NCBI GenBank assembly: GCA_022568115.1
Contig: JADFFP010000059.1
Span: 1 to 7,532, forward strand
Direction of reading: 5' to 3'
DNA from: Pseudomonadota bacterium
Lineage (GTDB): Bacteria > Pseudomonadota > Alphaproteobacteria > Sphingomonadales > SMXR01
DNA length: 7,532 nt
In this document: piece by piece, positions 1 through 6,082 of the stretch
How the letters are laid out: each line of letters opens with the position of its first letter
Numbering within the stretch: the first letter of the stretch is position 1
Notes under the pieces: model-generated
What the model was told of the DNA's origin: nothing
Seen by the model: the letters and a program-made list of their open reading frames with translations, nothing else
The model's database searches: none
Position numbers and translations under genes: made by a program

Positions 1-102
1 GCCTTCCAGTTCCGCGTTGATCTGGTCTTCGACGTCCTGGGCGGCGACCACCACCTTGTAGGACCGGGTGAGACCCTTAATGTTCAGTTCTTCGAATTTC
101 AT
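1..102 (-). CDS. tig: Trigger factor, N-terminal fragment (runs off window)
   Basis: Only the first 34 codons are present, from an ATG at 102-100; the gene continues past position 1. The peptide begins MKFEELNIKGLTRSYKVVVA and continues with a DVEDQIN segment. This fits the start of the trigger factor ribosome-binding domain: a short beta strand, then 'GL-R-Y-V-V', then the helix that leads to the ribosome-docking signature, which lies outside the window. Trigger factor is a ribosome-bound peptidyl-prolyl isomerase and chaperone that meets nascent chains at the exit tunnel. The tRNA-Leu gene 150 bp upstream on the same strand is a familiar alphaproteobacterial neighbour of tig, which supports the call. 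The ribosome-binding site is weak (AAGAGC, about 8 nt before ATG). With so few residues the identification rests on the N-terminal pattern plus context. Confidence 0.82.
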   Translation of the reverse strand, partial: MKFEELNIKGLTRSYKVVVAAQDVEDQINAELEG

Positions 103-174
103 TGGTCTGCTCTTCTTGCTTTTTCTAATGCATTTCTGTTTTGGCGGCCACGTTCCCCCTTCGCTCCTTCAGAG

Positions 175-254
175 CTTCGGGCGACACTCCTTCGCCTGTG
201 TCGCCTTCAGGGTCTTACTGGCGTAAGCCACCCGAAGCCGAAGGCGAAGGGTGG
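175..254 (-). repeat. Palindromic spacer abutting the tRNA-Leu 3' end
   Basis: This stretch between tRNA-Leu and tig is a chain of stem-loops. The one nearest the tRNA uses the encoded CCA itself. On the minus strand the outer stem is CCACCC (254-249) with GGGTGG (233-228), then a TTC/TTC internal loop, an inner stem GCC (245-243)/GGC (239-237), and a TTC loop. Further on, 180-187 pairs with 198-205 (8 bp, 10-nt loop) and 214-218 pairs with 223-227. The longer pairs 175-181/231-237 and 189-196/243-250 are also possible. It lacks a terminal T-run, so a tRNA-processing or antitermination structure, or a REP-like insert, is as likely as a terminator. Confidence 0.6.
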
Positions 255-337
255 TGCGGGCGGAGGGATTTGAACCCCCACGTCGTAAAGACACTGGCAC
301 CTAAAGCCAGCGCGTCTGCCAGTTCCGCCACGCCCGC
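252..337 (-). tRNA. tRNA-Leu, anticodon UAG
   Basis: The minus strand folds as a class II tRNA of 86 nt with an encoded CCA at 254-252. The acceptor stem is GCGGGCG (337-331) with CGCCCGC. The anticodon stem is CTGGC (310-306)/GCCAG (298-294) around loop TTTAGGT, giving anticodon TAG at 303-301. A long variable arm and a T-loop TTCAAAT follow, as expected for leucine tRNAs. It decodes CUA and, by wobble, other CUN codons. Its trailer runs into the hairpin spacer ahead of tig, so co-transcription with trigger factor is plausible. Confidence 0.96.
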
Positions 338-369
338 TTATTTGGGGTAAAAACGGGGTAAATCCCGCA

Positions 370-398
370 TCTTTACCAAGCCTTACATTCGCCGTCAG
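370..398 (-). promoter_or_regulatory. Sigma70-type promoter for tRNA-Leu
   Basis: Read on the minus strand, a -35 box CTGACG (398-393) and a -10 box TAAAGA (375-370) are separated by 17 bp. A GC-rich stretch (TGCGGG) follows the -10, a discriminator type typical of stringently controlled stable-RNA promoters. The layout matches the tRNA-His promoter in this window (YTGACG, 17 bp, TAARGATGCGG). Transcription would start about 25 nt upstream of the mature tRNA. Confidence 0.6.
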
Positions 399-497
399 GC
401 ATATCGGGTGAGCCTATACCACACCTCTTTGAAAAAACACCAGTTTTTTTCGAGGGTGAAGAAGGGAATTATTTCACGAATAATCTTATTTTTATTA

Positions 498-587
498 CCC
501 CCTCACCTAAATCCTCTCCCACGGAGGGGAGAGGACTTGTTTTTTATTCCCCTCTCCCTTGATGGGAGAGGGTTAGGGTGAGGGTGA
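498..587. repeat. Long bipartite palindromic repeat, copy 1
   Basis: The outer arms CCCTCACC and GGTGAGGG enclose two inner hairpins, CCTCTCCC...GGGGAGAGG at 513-534 and CCCTCTCCC...GGGAGAGGG at 550-572. The whole is one imperfect palindrome of about 90 bp. Related copies lie at 3795-3894 (same orientation) and 7349-7490 (opposite). This copy has an AT-rich centre unlike the other two. It sits just past the nnrD stop and could act as a structured 3' end. The rest of 338-598 holds only the tRNA-Leu promoter and a weak A/T hairpin at 431-451. Confidence 0.75.
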
Positions 588-598
588 TTTTGTTGTTT

Positions 599-2062
599 CT
601 ATAAAGATTTCAAAACTTTTGGCAGGGTCTCAATCAAATCATCGGCGATCAGGCCGCCGCCAAATATAAGCGCCGCCTCACCGTGAAGCCAGGCCCCGGC
701 AGCGGCCGCCAGGAAAGGCGCCATCCCCTGGGTCATAAGCCCGGCGATAATGCCCGCCAGCACGTCGCCCGACCCCGCGGTCGCCAGTTGCGGGGCGGCG
801 TGGGTGTTGATGATTGTTATCGTCCCATCGGAAATAACCGTATCGGGGCCTTTGAGCAGGACAATAGCCCCGGTCTTGGCCGCTGCCGTCTCAGCGGCCG
901 CCACCTTGTCGCCCCAGGAGATATCAGGCCAGAGACGCTTGAACTCGCCATAATGGGGAGTGAGGACGCACTTTTCGTGAAGCGCGGCCTCGAGCGCCCC
1001 GACATCGCCTTCAAAACTGGTCAGGGCATCGGCGTCAAGAACGCAGGGTTTGCCGGCCGCCAGCACCTTAAGGACCCGCGCTCTGGTCCCCTCCCCTACC
1101 CCATTGCCGGGGCCGATGACAAAAGCGCCGAATTTGTCCGAGGCGACCAAGTCCGCAAACTCCTCATCATCGCGATAGCCCGCCGACATCACCGAAAGCT
1201 GTTTCTCGGCATAGGCCAGAAGCGCTTTCTCAGGGACAAGGGTGGTCACCAGACCAGCGCCGGTCCGGAGCGCAGAGCGCGCCGCCATCCGCGCCGCGCC
1301 GGACATAGCCAAAGGCCCGCCGGCCACCAGCAGATGCCCGCGCTGGTGCTTGTGGCCGCCCTTGGCGAGCTTGGGAAAATCATCCCGCCACAGCACCGGA
1401 TTATTTTCGAAAACCTTCAAAGCCATCCCTCCAAGGGCCTCCTCCCCGATACCGATGTCGACAATCTCTACCTCGCCCGAAAGCTCCAGCCCGGGCATCA
1501 GCATCTGCCCCCGTTTTTTGTGTGAAAAGGTCGCGGTCAGATCAGCCTTGAAGGCAGTCCCAAGAATTTGCCCGGTATCGCTGGAAATACCGGAGGGGAT
1601 ATCGACCGCGACCTTAAAGGCCTTAGCTTGATTGGCGGCATTGATCCATTTGGCCGCCCGGCCCTCCACCGGGCGTTCCAGCCCGGTGCCGAACAAAGCA
1701 TCGACGATCACGTCATACCCTTCCAGATTATCCGGAAATTCTCCGGTCTCCCCCTGCCATTTTTCATAGGCGGTAAGCGCCGCGCAGGAATGACCGTCGG
1801 GCAGCTTAAGAGCGACGCACAAAACATCCCAGCCCTTGTGGCGCAATATTTCCGCGGCCACCCAGCCATCGCCGCCGTTGTTGCCGGGGCCGTTGAGAAA
1901 CAGGATTTTGCCGCTTTTCTTTTTAGAAAGGATCGCCTTGGCCAGCCCCCCGCCCGCCTTGGCCATCAACGCATAGGCGGGAATGCCGGATTTAAACGCC
2001 GCGACCTCTGCGGCGATCATCTCCGCCGCCGTCAGGACCGCGTATTTGGTATCGAATTTCAT
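599..2062 (-). CDS. nnrD: Bifunctional NAD(P)H-hydrate epimerase / ADP-dependent NAD(P)H-hydrate dehydratase
   Basis: This cytosolic enzyme repairs NADHX and NADPHX, the hydrated damage products of the reduced cofactors. The N-terminal YjeF_N half (about residues 1-215 of 487) epimerises the R and S forms. The C-terminal ribokinase-like YjeF_C half (about 225-487) dehydrates the S form with ADP. Visible motifs are NGPGNNGGDG (57-66), VDALFGTG (120-127) and VDIPSG (153-158). In the second half are LDADAL (342-347), LTPHYGEF (367-374), LLKGPDT (402-408) and ATAGSGDVLAG (427-437), whose Asp433 is the expected catalytic residue. Both halves are full length. I chose ATG 2062, with AAGG 4 nt upstream. 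A GTG at 2080 would add six residues and overlap the preceding stop (GTGA), but has no convincing ribosome-binding site. Transcription probably comes through or from within the AT-rich genes upstream. Confidence 0.95.
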   Translation of the reverse strand: MKFDTKYAVLTAAEMIAAEVAAFKSGIPAYALMAKAGGGLAKAILSKKKSGKILFLNGPGNNGGDGWVAAEILRHKGWDVLCVALKLPDGHSCAALTAYEKWQGETGEFPDNLEGYDVIVDALFGTGLERPVEGRAAKWINAANQAKAFKVAVDIPSGISSDTGQILGTAFKADLTATFSHKKRGQMLMPGLELSGEVEIVDIGIGEEALGGMALKVFENNPVLWRDDFPKLAKGGHKHQRGHLLVAGGPLAMSGAARMAARSALRTGAGLVTTLVPEKALLAYAEKQLSVMSAGYRDDEEFADLVASDKFGAFVIGPGNGVGEGTRARVLKVLAAGKPCVLDADALTSFEGDVGALEAALHEKCVLTPHYGEFKRLWPDISWGDKVAAAETAAAKTGAIVLLKGPDTVISDGTITIINTHAAPQLATAGSGDVLAGIIAGLMTQGMAPFLAAAAGAWLHGEAALIFGGGLIADDLIETLPKVLKSL

Positions 2063-2076
2063 AAAACCTTGTAAAA

Positions 2077-2784
2077 TCACTTTGATTTAATCGGACCTAA
2101 AGGGATAGTTGCACTTCCATCTGCATTAACTTTCATCTTTGATGGGTTGCCTATAATTGACTTTCTTCCTCTGGTACTTTCTTCATTAAAATTAGTGAAA
2201 ATTTTGTCTGAAACTGGGAAAATTATTTTTGCTTCACCATGTGTCGCATCATCGGGAACAAAGTAAATAATTGTTTTAAAACAGTGTTCCCGGGTAATTG
2301 CCCAGAACGCTAGTAGTCTTATAGCACCTTCACTAAGGCGAAAACGCCAATCCGTCGAATATAACAAAATGTGTATATGTGGAGTACTTGCGCTTCCATA
2401 TTTTTTTGATTTAGATATTAGTTTCGACCAAACCCAATCAGCCATTTCACCGTGATTATAGCTAGAAGAGGCAGCTTCGTATGATCCCCCAATTTTTTCT
2501 AGGAGTGCAACTTCCATGAGGTCCAAATACTCATCACCAAATTCAGTCTCAAGTGTAAAATCAAAGTCGTTTTGTTGATTTTGGGTTGGGTCGGAGACAA
2601 TTTTGTAAAAAGTTCTTCCTGCTTTTCCTAACCCCTTTATAAAAAACTTAAAAATGAATTCTTCAATTTTCGCTTTACCTTTTGGAAATTGAAGAGGCTG
2701 GAATTCTGCTGTTTTATCTTCTAGATTGATAGTAATCGGACCGATCTTGCCGGTTGGTTTCCTGTTTGACCCTGAGTTTGTCAT
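2077..2784 (-). CDS. Uncharacterised 235-aa protein in AT-rich insert
   Basis: I do not recognise this family. The start is ATG 2784, because AAAAGG lies 9 nt upstream (2794-2799). The frame is open to 2943, but that extension overlaps the GIY-YIG gene and reads as unstructured sequence. The protein is soluble, with no signal peptide or membrane segment. A basic N-terminus is followed by a lysine/phenylalanine-rich helix (about 38-62). Then comes the acidic segment NDFDFTLETEFGDEYLDLME (72-91), a YNHGEMADWVWSKL stretch (109-122), a beta-like HIHILLYSTDWRF run (136-148) and an IIYFVPDD strand (172-179). The spaced Asp/Glu pattern before a beta-strand faintly recalls PD-(D/E)XK nucleases, but the expected lysine is absent, so I claim no function. 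Base composition is far more AT-rich than nnrD or glnB, which suggests transfer. Its stop lies 14 nt before the nnrD start. Confidence 0.75.
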   Translation of the reverse strand: MTNSGSNRKPTGKIGPITINLEDKTAEFQPLQFPKGKAKIEEFIFKFFIKGLGKAGRTFYKIVSDPTQNQQNDFDFTLETEFGDEYLDLMEVALLEKIGGSYEAASSSYNHGEMADWVWSKLISKSKKYGSASTPHIHILLYSTDWRFRLSEGAIRLLAFWAITREHCFKTIIYFVPDDATHGEAKIIFPVSDKIFTNFNEESTRGRKSIIGNPSKMKVNADGSATIPLGPIKSK

Positions 2785-2793
2785 TGAGTTGGA

Positions 2794-2799
2794 CCTTTT
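2794..2799 (-). promoter_or_regulatory. Ribosome-binding site setting the start at 2784
   Basis: AAAAGG on the minus strand, 9 nt before ATG 2784. It decides between this start and the longer open frame that reaches back into the GIY-YIG gene. Confidence 0.6.
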
Positions 2800-2839
2800 A
2801 ACTAGAAGAGTTTCTTCGAAGAGACACCTTTCCAGCAGT

Positions 2840-3082
2840 TTACCACAAATGTCTTTTTGCAAAAGCATGACCTGAGCCTTGCTTGATGTAAACTTCAAAT
2901 TCTTTTGCCTTTTTCTTATCAGTAAAGACAATATAAGTGACAAGCTTCCAAGGTTTGAATTTATTTGTGTGAATGGAATTTCCGGAATTATGTTCAGACA
3001 ATCTCTTTTTTAAATTCACGGTCAACCCGACATACTTTTCATCCGGGGAGGAAACACTTTGGATTAGATAAACATAATACAT
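2840..3082 (-). CDS. Small GIY-YIG domain protein
   Basis: The 80-residue protein is one stand-alone GIY-YIG nuclease domain of the UvrC/YhbQ-like type. The N-terminal YVYLIQS (residues 3-9) fills the GIY strand and KYVGLT (16-21) the YIG strand. Arg27 in KKRLSEHN is the conserved helix arginine. Glu63 in the KEFEVYIKQGSGHAFAKRHL tail matches the metal-binding glutamate, and that tail is the usual ending of this subfamily. Such proteins are very common in bacteria; most have no demonstrated role, and DNA repair or nicking is inferred from the fold. Start ATG 3082 has AGGG about 10 nt upstream. The gene shares strand and AT-rich composition with the 235-aa gene 55 bp downstream, so the two were probably acquired and transcribed together. 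Confidence 0.88.
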   Translation of the reverse strand: MYYVYLIQSVSSPDEKYVGLTVNLKKRLSEHNSGNSIHTNKFKPWKLVTYIVFTDKKKAKEFEVYIKQGSGHAFAKRHLW

Positions 3083-3106
3083 GATTAACTGCCCTGCGTC
3101 GCTAAC

Positions 3107-3208
3107 CCTCCTTCGCCAAGGCTACGGAGGACAGGAGCTATGCAGGGCACTCCTGCTTGCAATTCAAGGCTACTTGGGCCTGCCCTGCGTAGCCTTGGCG
3201 AAGCAGGG
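3107..3208. repeat. Composite palindromic element abutting tRNA-His
   Basis: A perfect 16-nt inverted repeat, 3111-3126 with 3188-3203, sits in wider imperfect arms of about 30 nt. Each arm is itself a hairpin. The right arm, on the minus strand, starts at the base after the tRNA-His CCA: stem CCCTGC/GCAGGG, TTC/TAC internal loop, inner stem GCC/GGC, loop AA. The left arm, on the plus strand, has stem CCTCC/GGAGG with the same inner parts. The central segment holds GCAGGGCA (3142-3149), complementary to TGCCCTGC (3181-3188). It could be a REP/MITE-type element, and its transcript may form the tRNA-His trailer. Confidence 0.75.
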
Positions 3209-3286
3209 TGGGGCGAGCGAGGGGACTTGAACCCCCAACCCCTGGCACCACAAGCCAGTGCTCTAACCAGTTGAGCTACGCCCGCC
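3209..3286 (-). tRNA. tRNA-His, anticodon GUG
   Basis: Cloverleaf on the minus strand. Acceptor GCGGGCG (3285-3279) pairs with CGCTCGC (3219-3213) through one G-T wobble. The anticodon stem is CTGGC/GCCAG around loop TTGTGGT, with anticodon GTG at 3251-3249. A T-loop TTCAAGT follows, and CCA is encoded at 3211-3209. The histidine identity pair is present: an extra G (3286) precedes the acceptor and faces discriminator C (3212). Confidence 0.97.
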
Positions 3287-3302
3287 ATATAAACGCGCCG
3301 CA

Positions 3303-3331
3303 TCCTTAACTTCAAGCAACGGTTCCGTCAA
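3303..3331 (-). promoter_or_regulatory. Sigma70-type promoter for tRNA-His
   Basis: On the minus strand, -35 TTGACG (3331-3326) and -10 TAAGGA (3308-3303) have a 17-bp spacer. A GC-rich discriminator (TGCGGCGCG) runs toward a start a few bases before the tRNA. It mirrors the tRNA-Leu promoter in this window and is divergent from the glnB promoter region. Confidence 0.65.
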
Positions 3332-3337
3332 GAAGGC

Positions 3338-3746
<409 letters not shown>

Positions 3747-3794
3747 GCCAGCTTTCAGTTGCCAGGAAACAGTCGACAGTTCCTCTTTTTACTA

Positions 3795-3894
3795 CCCCCT
3801 CACCCCACCCCTCTCCCACGGGGGGAGAGGGAGTTTAAGAAGCGCCCACTTCAGTCCCCTCTCCCTTGATGGGAGAGGGATAGGGTGAGGGTGA
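3795..3894. repeat. Long bipartite palindromic repeat, copy 2
   Basis: Outer arms CCCTCACCCC and GGGTGAGGG enclose two inner hairpins at about 3809-3831 and 3855-3879. The central GTTTAAGAAG (3833-3842 region) reappears, reverse-complemented, in the copy at 7349-7490, so these two copies share more than their palindromic arms. It begins 49 bp past the glnB stop and could attenuate or end the glnB transcript before glnA. Confidence 0.75.
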
Positions 3895-4226
3895 CATTAT
3901 AAAACTGTCAGGCCCCTATTTCCCAGGCTACGCCGTAGCGGAGCTTTAGCTACGCCCAGGCGAGACGATCGACGCGCCAACGCTTGTTGGCGGGAAAATA
4001 ATTAAGGGGCCAAGCGGCCCCCGCGAACCGTTTCGCGCCCCCGCGGAGCCGTGAGCAAAGTTCACTGGCGTGAGCGATAAAAAAGGGAAGCAGTTTTTTA
4101 ATTCGCGCCCTAAATCCCGGTTGACAGAAAGCGCCAATGGGTGCACTTCTATGACATTCCGCACTAAGGGGTGTGCATCCATTCATTGAGAGACACAAGA
4201 TATAGAAATCTGTAAAGGACCGGGCC
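3895..4226 (+). other. Hairpin-rich glnA leader region, no gene
   Basis: I see no credible gene here. Successive perfect stem-loops are present: 3975-3981/3986-3992 (7 bp, loop GCTT), 4006-4011/4016-4021 (6 bp, loop AAGC) and 4022-4027/4032-4037 (6 bp, loop CCGT), the last two directly adjacent. Upstream, 3920-3960 repeats CTACGCC/GTAGC-type arms. Downstream, TTGACA (4121-4126) is a perfect -35 box but has no -10 at proper spacing; TATGAC at 4150 is 23 bp away. A 10-nt inverted repeat with GTGCA half-sites lies at 4137-4146/4173-4182. Together they suggest a repeat insertion plus a regulated leader. Confidence 0.5.
4214..4219 (+). promoter_or_regulatory. Ribosome-binding site for GTG-initiated glnA
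   Basis: AAAGGA lies 7 nt before the GTG at 4227. It supports the rare start codon over any later ATG and gives the expected glutamine synthetase N-terminus. Confidence 0.8.
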
Positions 4227-5651
4227 GTGGCTCATTTTCAAAAACTTACCGCTGAAAAAATAGCAAAACTTAAAAAGGACGAAGACCTTCGCTGGATCGA
4301 TCTCAGGTTCACCGATCCGAAGGGAAAATGGCAGCACCTGACCATGGATGCCGAAAATCTCGATGACGACATGCTGGAGGACGGCATTATGTTCGACGGC
4401 TCGTCGATCGCCGGCTGGAAGGATATCAACGATTCGGACATGACTTTGAAGCCGGACCTTTCAACCGGCGTGATGGATCCCTTCTCGGCCCAGCCCAGCC
4501 TGATCCTCATTTGTGACATCCTCGATCCTTCCACCGGCCAGGCTTATAATCGCGATCCCCGCTCGACCGCCAAGAAGGCCGAGGAGTATTTGAAGTTCAC
4601 CGGGATCGGCGAGGCCGCCTACTTCGGCCCCGAGGCGGAATTTTTCATGTTCGACGACGTCCGCTTCGATACCGGTTACGGCTTCGGTTTTTATGAGGTC
4701 GACGACGTCGAGAGCCCGCACAATTCGGGATCTGATTTTGAAGGCGGCAATATGGGCCACCGGCCCGGCCCGAAGGGCGGCTACTTCCCGGTGCCGCCGG
4801 TCGACAGCGCTTCCGACATCCGCGGCGAGATGGTCACGGTGATGAAGGAAATGGGTCTGCCGATGGACAAGCACCATCACGAGGTCGCCCCCTCCCAGCA
4901 CGAGCTGGGGCTGATATTCGGCACCCTTTTGCAAACCGCCGACCGGTTGCAGATTCTCAAATACTGCGTCCACCAGGTGGCCCATACCTATGGCAAGACC
5001 GCGACCTTCATGCCGAAACCGATCCAGGGCGACAACGGCTCGGGCATGCACACTCACCAGTCGCTGTGGAAGGGCAAGAAGCCGCTGTTTGCCGGCAACG
5101 GCTATGCCGATTTATCGGAACTGGCGCTCTATTACATCGGCGGCATTATCAAGCACGCCAAGGCGCTGAACGCCCTGACCAACGCCACCACCAATTCCTA
5201 CAAGCGCCTGACACCTGGTTTTGAGGCCCCGGTGCTGCTGGCCTATTCCAGCCGCAACCGCTCGGCCTCGTGCCGCATTCCCTACACCACTTCGCCGGGC
5301 GGAAAGCGGGTTGAGGTGCGCTTCCCGGATCCCACCGCCAACCCCTACCTGGCTTTTTCGGCGATGCTGATGGCCGGGCTCGACGGCATCCAGAACAAAA
5401 TTCACCCCGGCGACGCCATGGACAAGGATCTGTACTCGCTGCCCCCGGAAGAACTGAAGGACGTGCCGACCGTGGCCGGGTCATTGCGCGAAGCTTTGGG
5501 CGAGCTGGACCGCGACCGTGCTTTCCTGAAAAAGGGCGATGTGTTCAGTGACGACCAGATCGACGCCTATCTGGCGCTGAAATGGCGGGAGGTGACGGAT
5601 TTCGAGCTCTCCCCGCACCCGATCGAATTTCAGATGTATTATAGCGTTTAA
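4227..5651 (+). CDS. glnA: Glutamine synthetase type I
   Basis: This enzyme makes glutamine from glutamate, ammonia and ATP as a cytosolic dodecamer. The 474 residues match the usual GSI length. Motifs in order: [10 protein letters not shown] (55-64); GPEAEFF (134-140) with metal ligands Glu136 and Glu138; [14 protein letters not shown] (215-228) with Glu219 and Glu226; [10 protein letters not shown] (270-279) with His275; and [11 protein letters not shown] (343-353), followed by [10 protein letters not shown] with Glu363 and Arg365. The adenylylation site is Tyr403 in [11 protein letters not shown], so this is the GlnE-regulated beta type, controlled through the PII protein encoded just upstream. 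Start is GTG with AAAGGA 7 nt before it. The 480-bp gap to glnB is long for this pair and filled by repeats and hairpins, so glnA may have its own promoter. A double hairpin (5672-5724) follows the stop. Confidence 0.98.
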   Translation: MAHFQKLTAEKIAKLKKDEDLRWIDLRFTDPKGKWQHLTMDAENLDDDMLEDGIMFDGSSIAGWKDINDSDMTLKPDLSTGVMDPFSAQPSLILICDILDPSTGQAYNRDPRSTAKKAEEYLKFTGIGEAAYFGPEAEFFMFDDVRFDTGYGFGFYEVDDVESPHNSGSDFEGGNMGHRPGPKGGYFPVPPVDSASDIRGEMVTVMKEMGLPMDKHHHEVAPSQHELGLIFGTLLQTADRLQILKYCVHQVAHTYGKTATFMPKPIQGDNGSGMHTHQSLWKGKKPLFAGNGYADLSELALYYIGGIIKHAKALNALTNATTNSYKRLTPGFEAPVLLAYSSRNRSASCRIPYTTSPGGKRVEVRFPDPTANPYLAFSAMLMAGLDGIQNKIHPGDAMDKDLYSLPPEELKDVPTVAGSLREALGELDRDRAFLKKGDVFSDDQIDAYLALKWREVTDFELSPHPIEFQMYYSV

Positions 5652-5671
5652 GCTGGCCTATACCGCAGTCT

Positions 5672-5724
5672 GTCACCCCCGCGAAGGCGGGGGTCTGGCC
5701 GGATGCCCGCCTTCGCGGGCATGA
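5672..5724. repeat. Double-hairpin repeat after glnA (dRS3-like)
   Basis: Two 8-bp stems with 4-nt loops face each other: ACCCCCGC (5675-5682)/GCGGGGGT (5687-5694) and ATGCCCGC (5703-5710)/GCGGGCAT (5715-5722), flanked by GTCA and TGAC. They belong to the family seen at 7089-7332. The element lies between the convergent ends of glnA and the 99-aa gene and may serve as a two-way terminator, though no T-run follows on the glnA strand. The pattern resembles the Neisseria dRS3 repeat (ATTCCC, 8 nt, GGGAAT). Confidence 0.75.
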
Positions 5725-5741
5725 CAAAAAAATAAATCGGA

Positions 5742-6041
5742 TTAATCCGTATCAACCGTTTCCGGTGGCGGATTTTCCTTTGGCGGGAGGTATTGGAAAA
5801 AGTGCCTGTCCTGGAGCGCCGAGACCGAGATTACCCGGGTGTCGCTCTCCACTTCCTCTCTGGCGATCATGGCATGCGGGATGTCGTTGCCGAGCGTGTG
5901 GACCATCCTCTTGACCACCCAGACGCTGTCCAGCTGGGGGGTTTTCTGGTAGCGCATCCCTGGCTTGACCTCACGCGGCGGGCGGGTGGCGCTGCCGCTT
6001 CCTTTTGAAAAAAGTTTTCTGAGGCTGAACCCTGATGGCAT
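5742..6041 (-). CDS. Small conserved hypothetical protein, 99 aa
   Basis: I recall similar small proteins from alphaproteobacteria but cannot name a family. Translation from ATG 6041 gives a basic N-terminus (FSLRKLFSKG), then GMRYQKTPQLDSVWVVKRMV (29-48), DIPHAMIAREE (54-64) and DTRVISVSALQDRHFF (69-84), and a proline-rich acidic tail. The middle looks like a compact beta domain, with 'VWVV', 'HAMIARE' and 'TRVISVSAL' strands. There is no signal peptide, membrane helix or cysteine motif. Start 6041 is chosen because AAGGGG lies 9 nt upstream (6051-6056). An in-frame ATG at 6092 would add 17 atypical residues and run into the trhO promoter region. It is divergent from trhO and convergent with glnA. 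Function unknown; a small single-domain cytosolic protein is the safest description. Confidence 0.72.
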   Translation of the reverse strand: MPSGFSLRKLFSKGSGSATRPPREVKPGMRYQKTPQLDSVWVVKRMVHTLGNDIPHAMIAREEVESDTRVISVSALQDRHFFQYLPPKENPPPETVDTD

Positions 6042-6050
6042 GCTTCGTTT

Positions 6051-6056
6051 CCCCTT
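6051..6056 (-). promoter_or_regulatory. Ribosome-binding site setting the start at 6041
   Basis: AAGGGG on the minus strand, 9 nt before ATG 6041. It is the basis for preferring the 99-aa product to the longer frame starting at 6092. Confidence 0.7.
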
Positions 6057-6082
6057 ACGATGCGTGGCAAAAACTTTAGTCC

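Noticed and set aside
431..451. A/T-rich hairpin as the nnrD terminator
   Set aside because: The stem is nearly all A-T pairs, too weak to call an intrinsic terminator, and it lies well past the stronger palindrome at 498-587.
683..1525. 280-aa plus-strand open frame opposite nnrD
   Set aside because: It is antisense to a clear full-length nnrD, has a low-complexity Arg/Gly/Pro composition typical of shadow frames, and shows no domain.
2785..2943. Longer N-terminus for the 235-aa protein, from 2943
   Set aside because: It would overlap the GIY-YIG gene by about 100 bp in another frame; ATG 2784 has a proper ribosome-binding site.
2060..3286. tRNA-His as an attachment site with a duplicated 3' end bounding the insert
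   Set aside because: I found no copy of the tRNA-His 3' end near 2060-2090 and no integrase, so site-specific integration is unsupported.
4119..4132. Sigma54 promoter (GG-N10-GC) before glnA
   Set aside because: Only the two dinucleotides match; the surrounding TGGCAC and TTGCA bases are missing.
4461..5057. 198-aa minus-strand open frame within glnA
   Set aside because: It is a shadow of glnA with no ribosome-binding site or recognisable domain.
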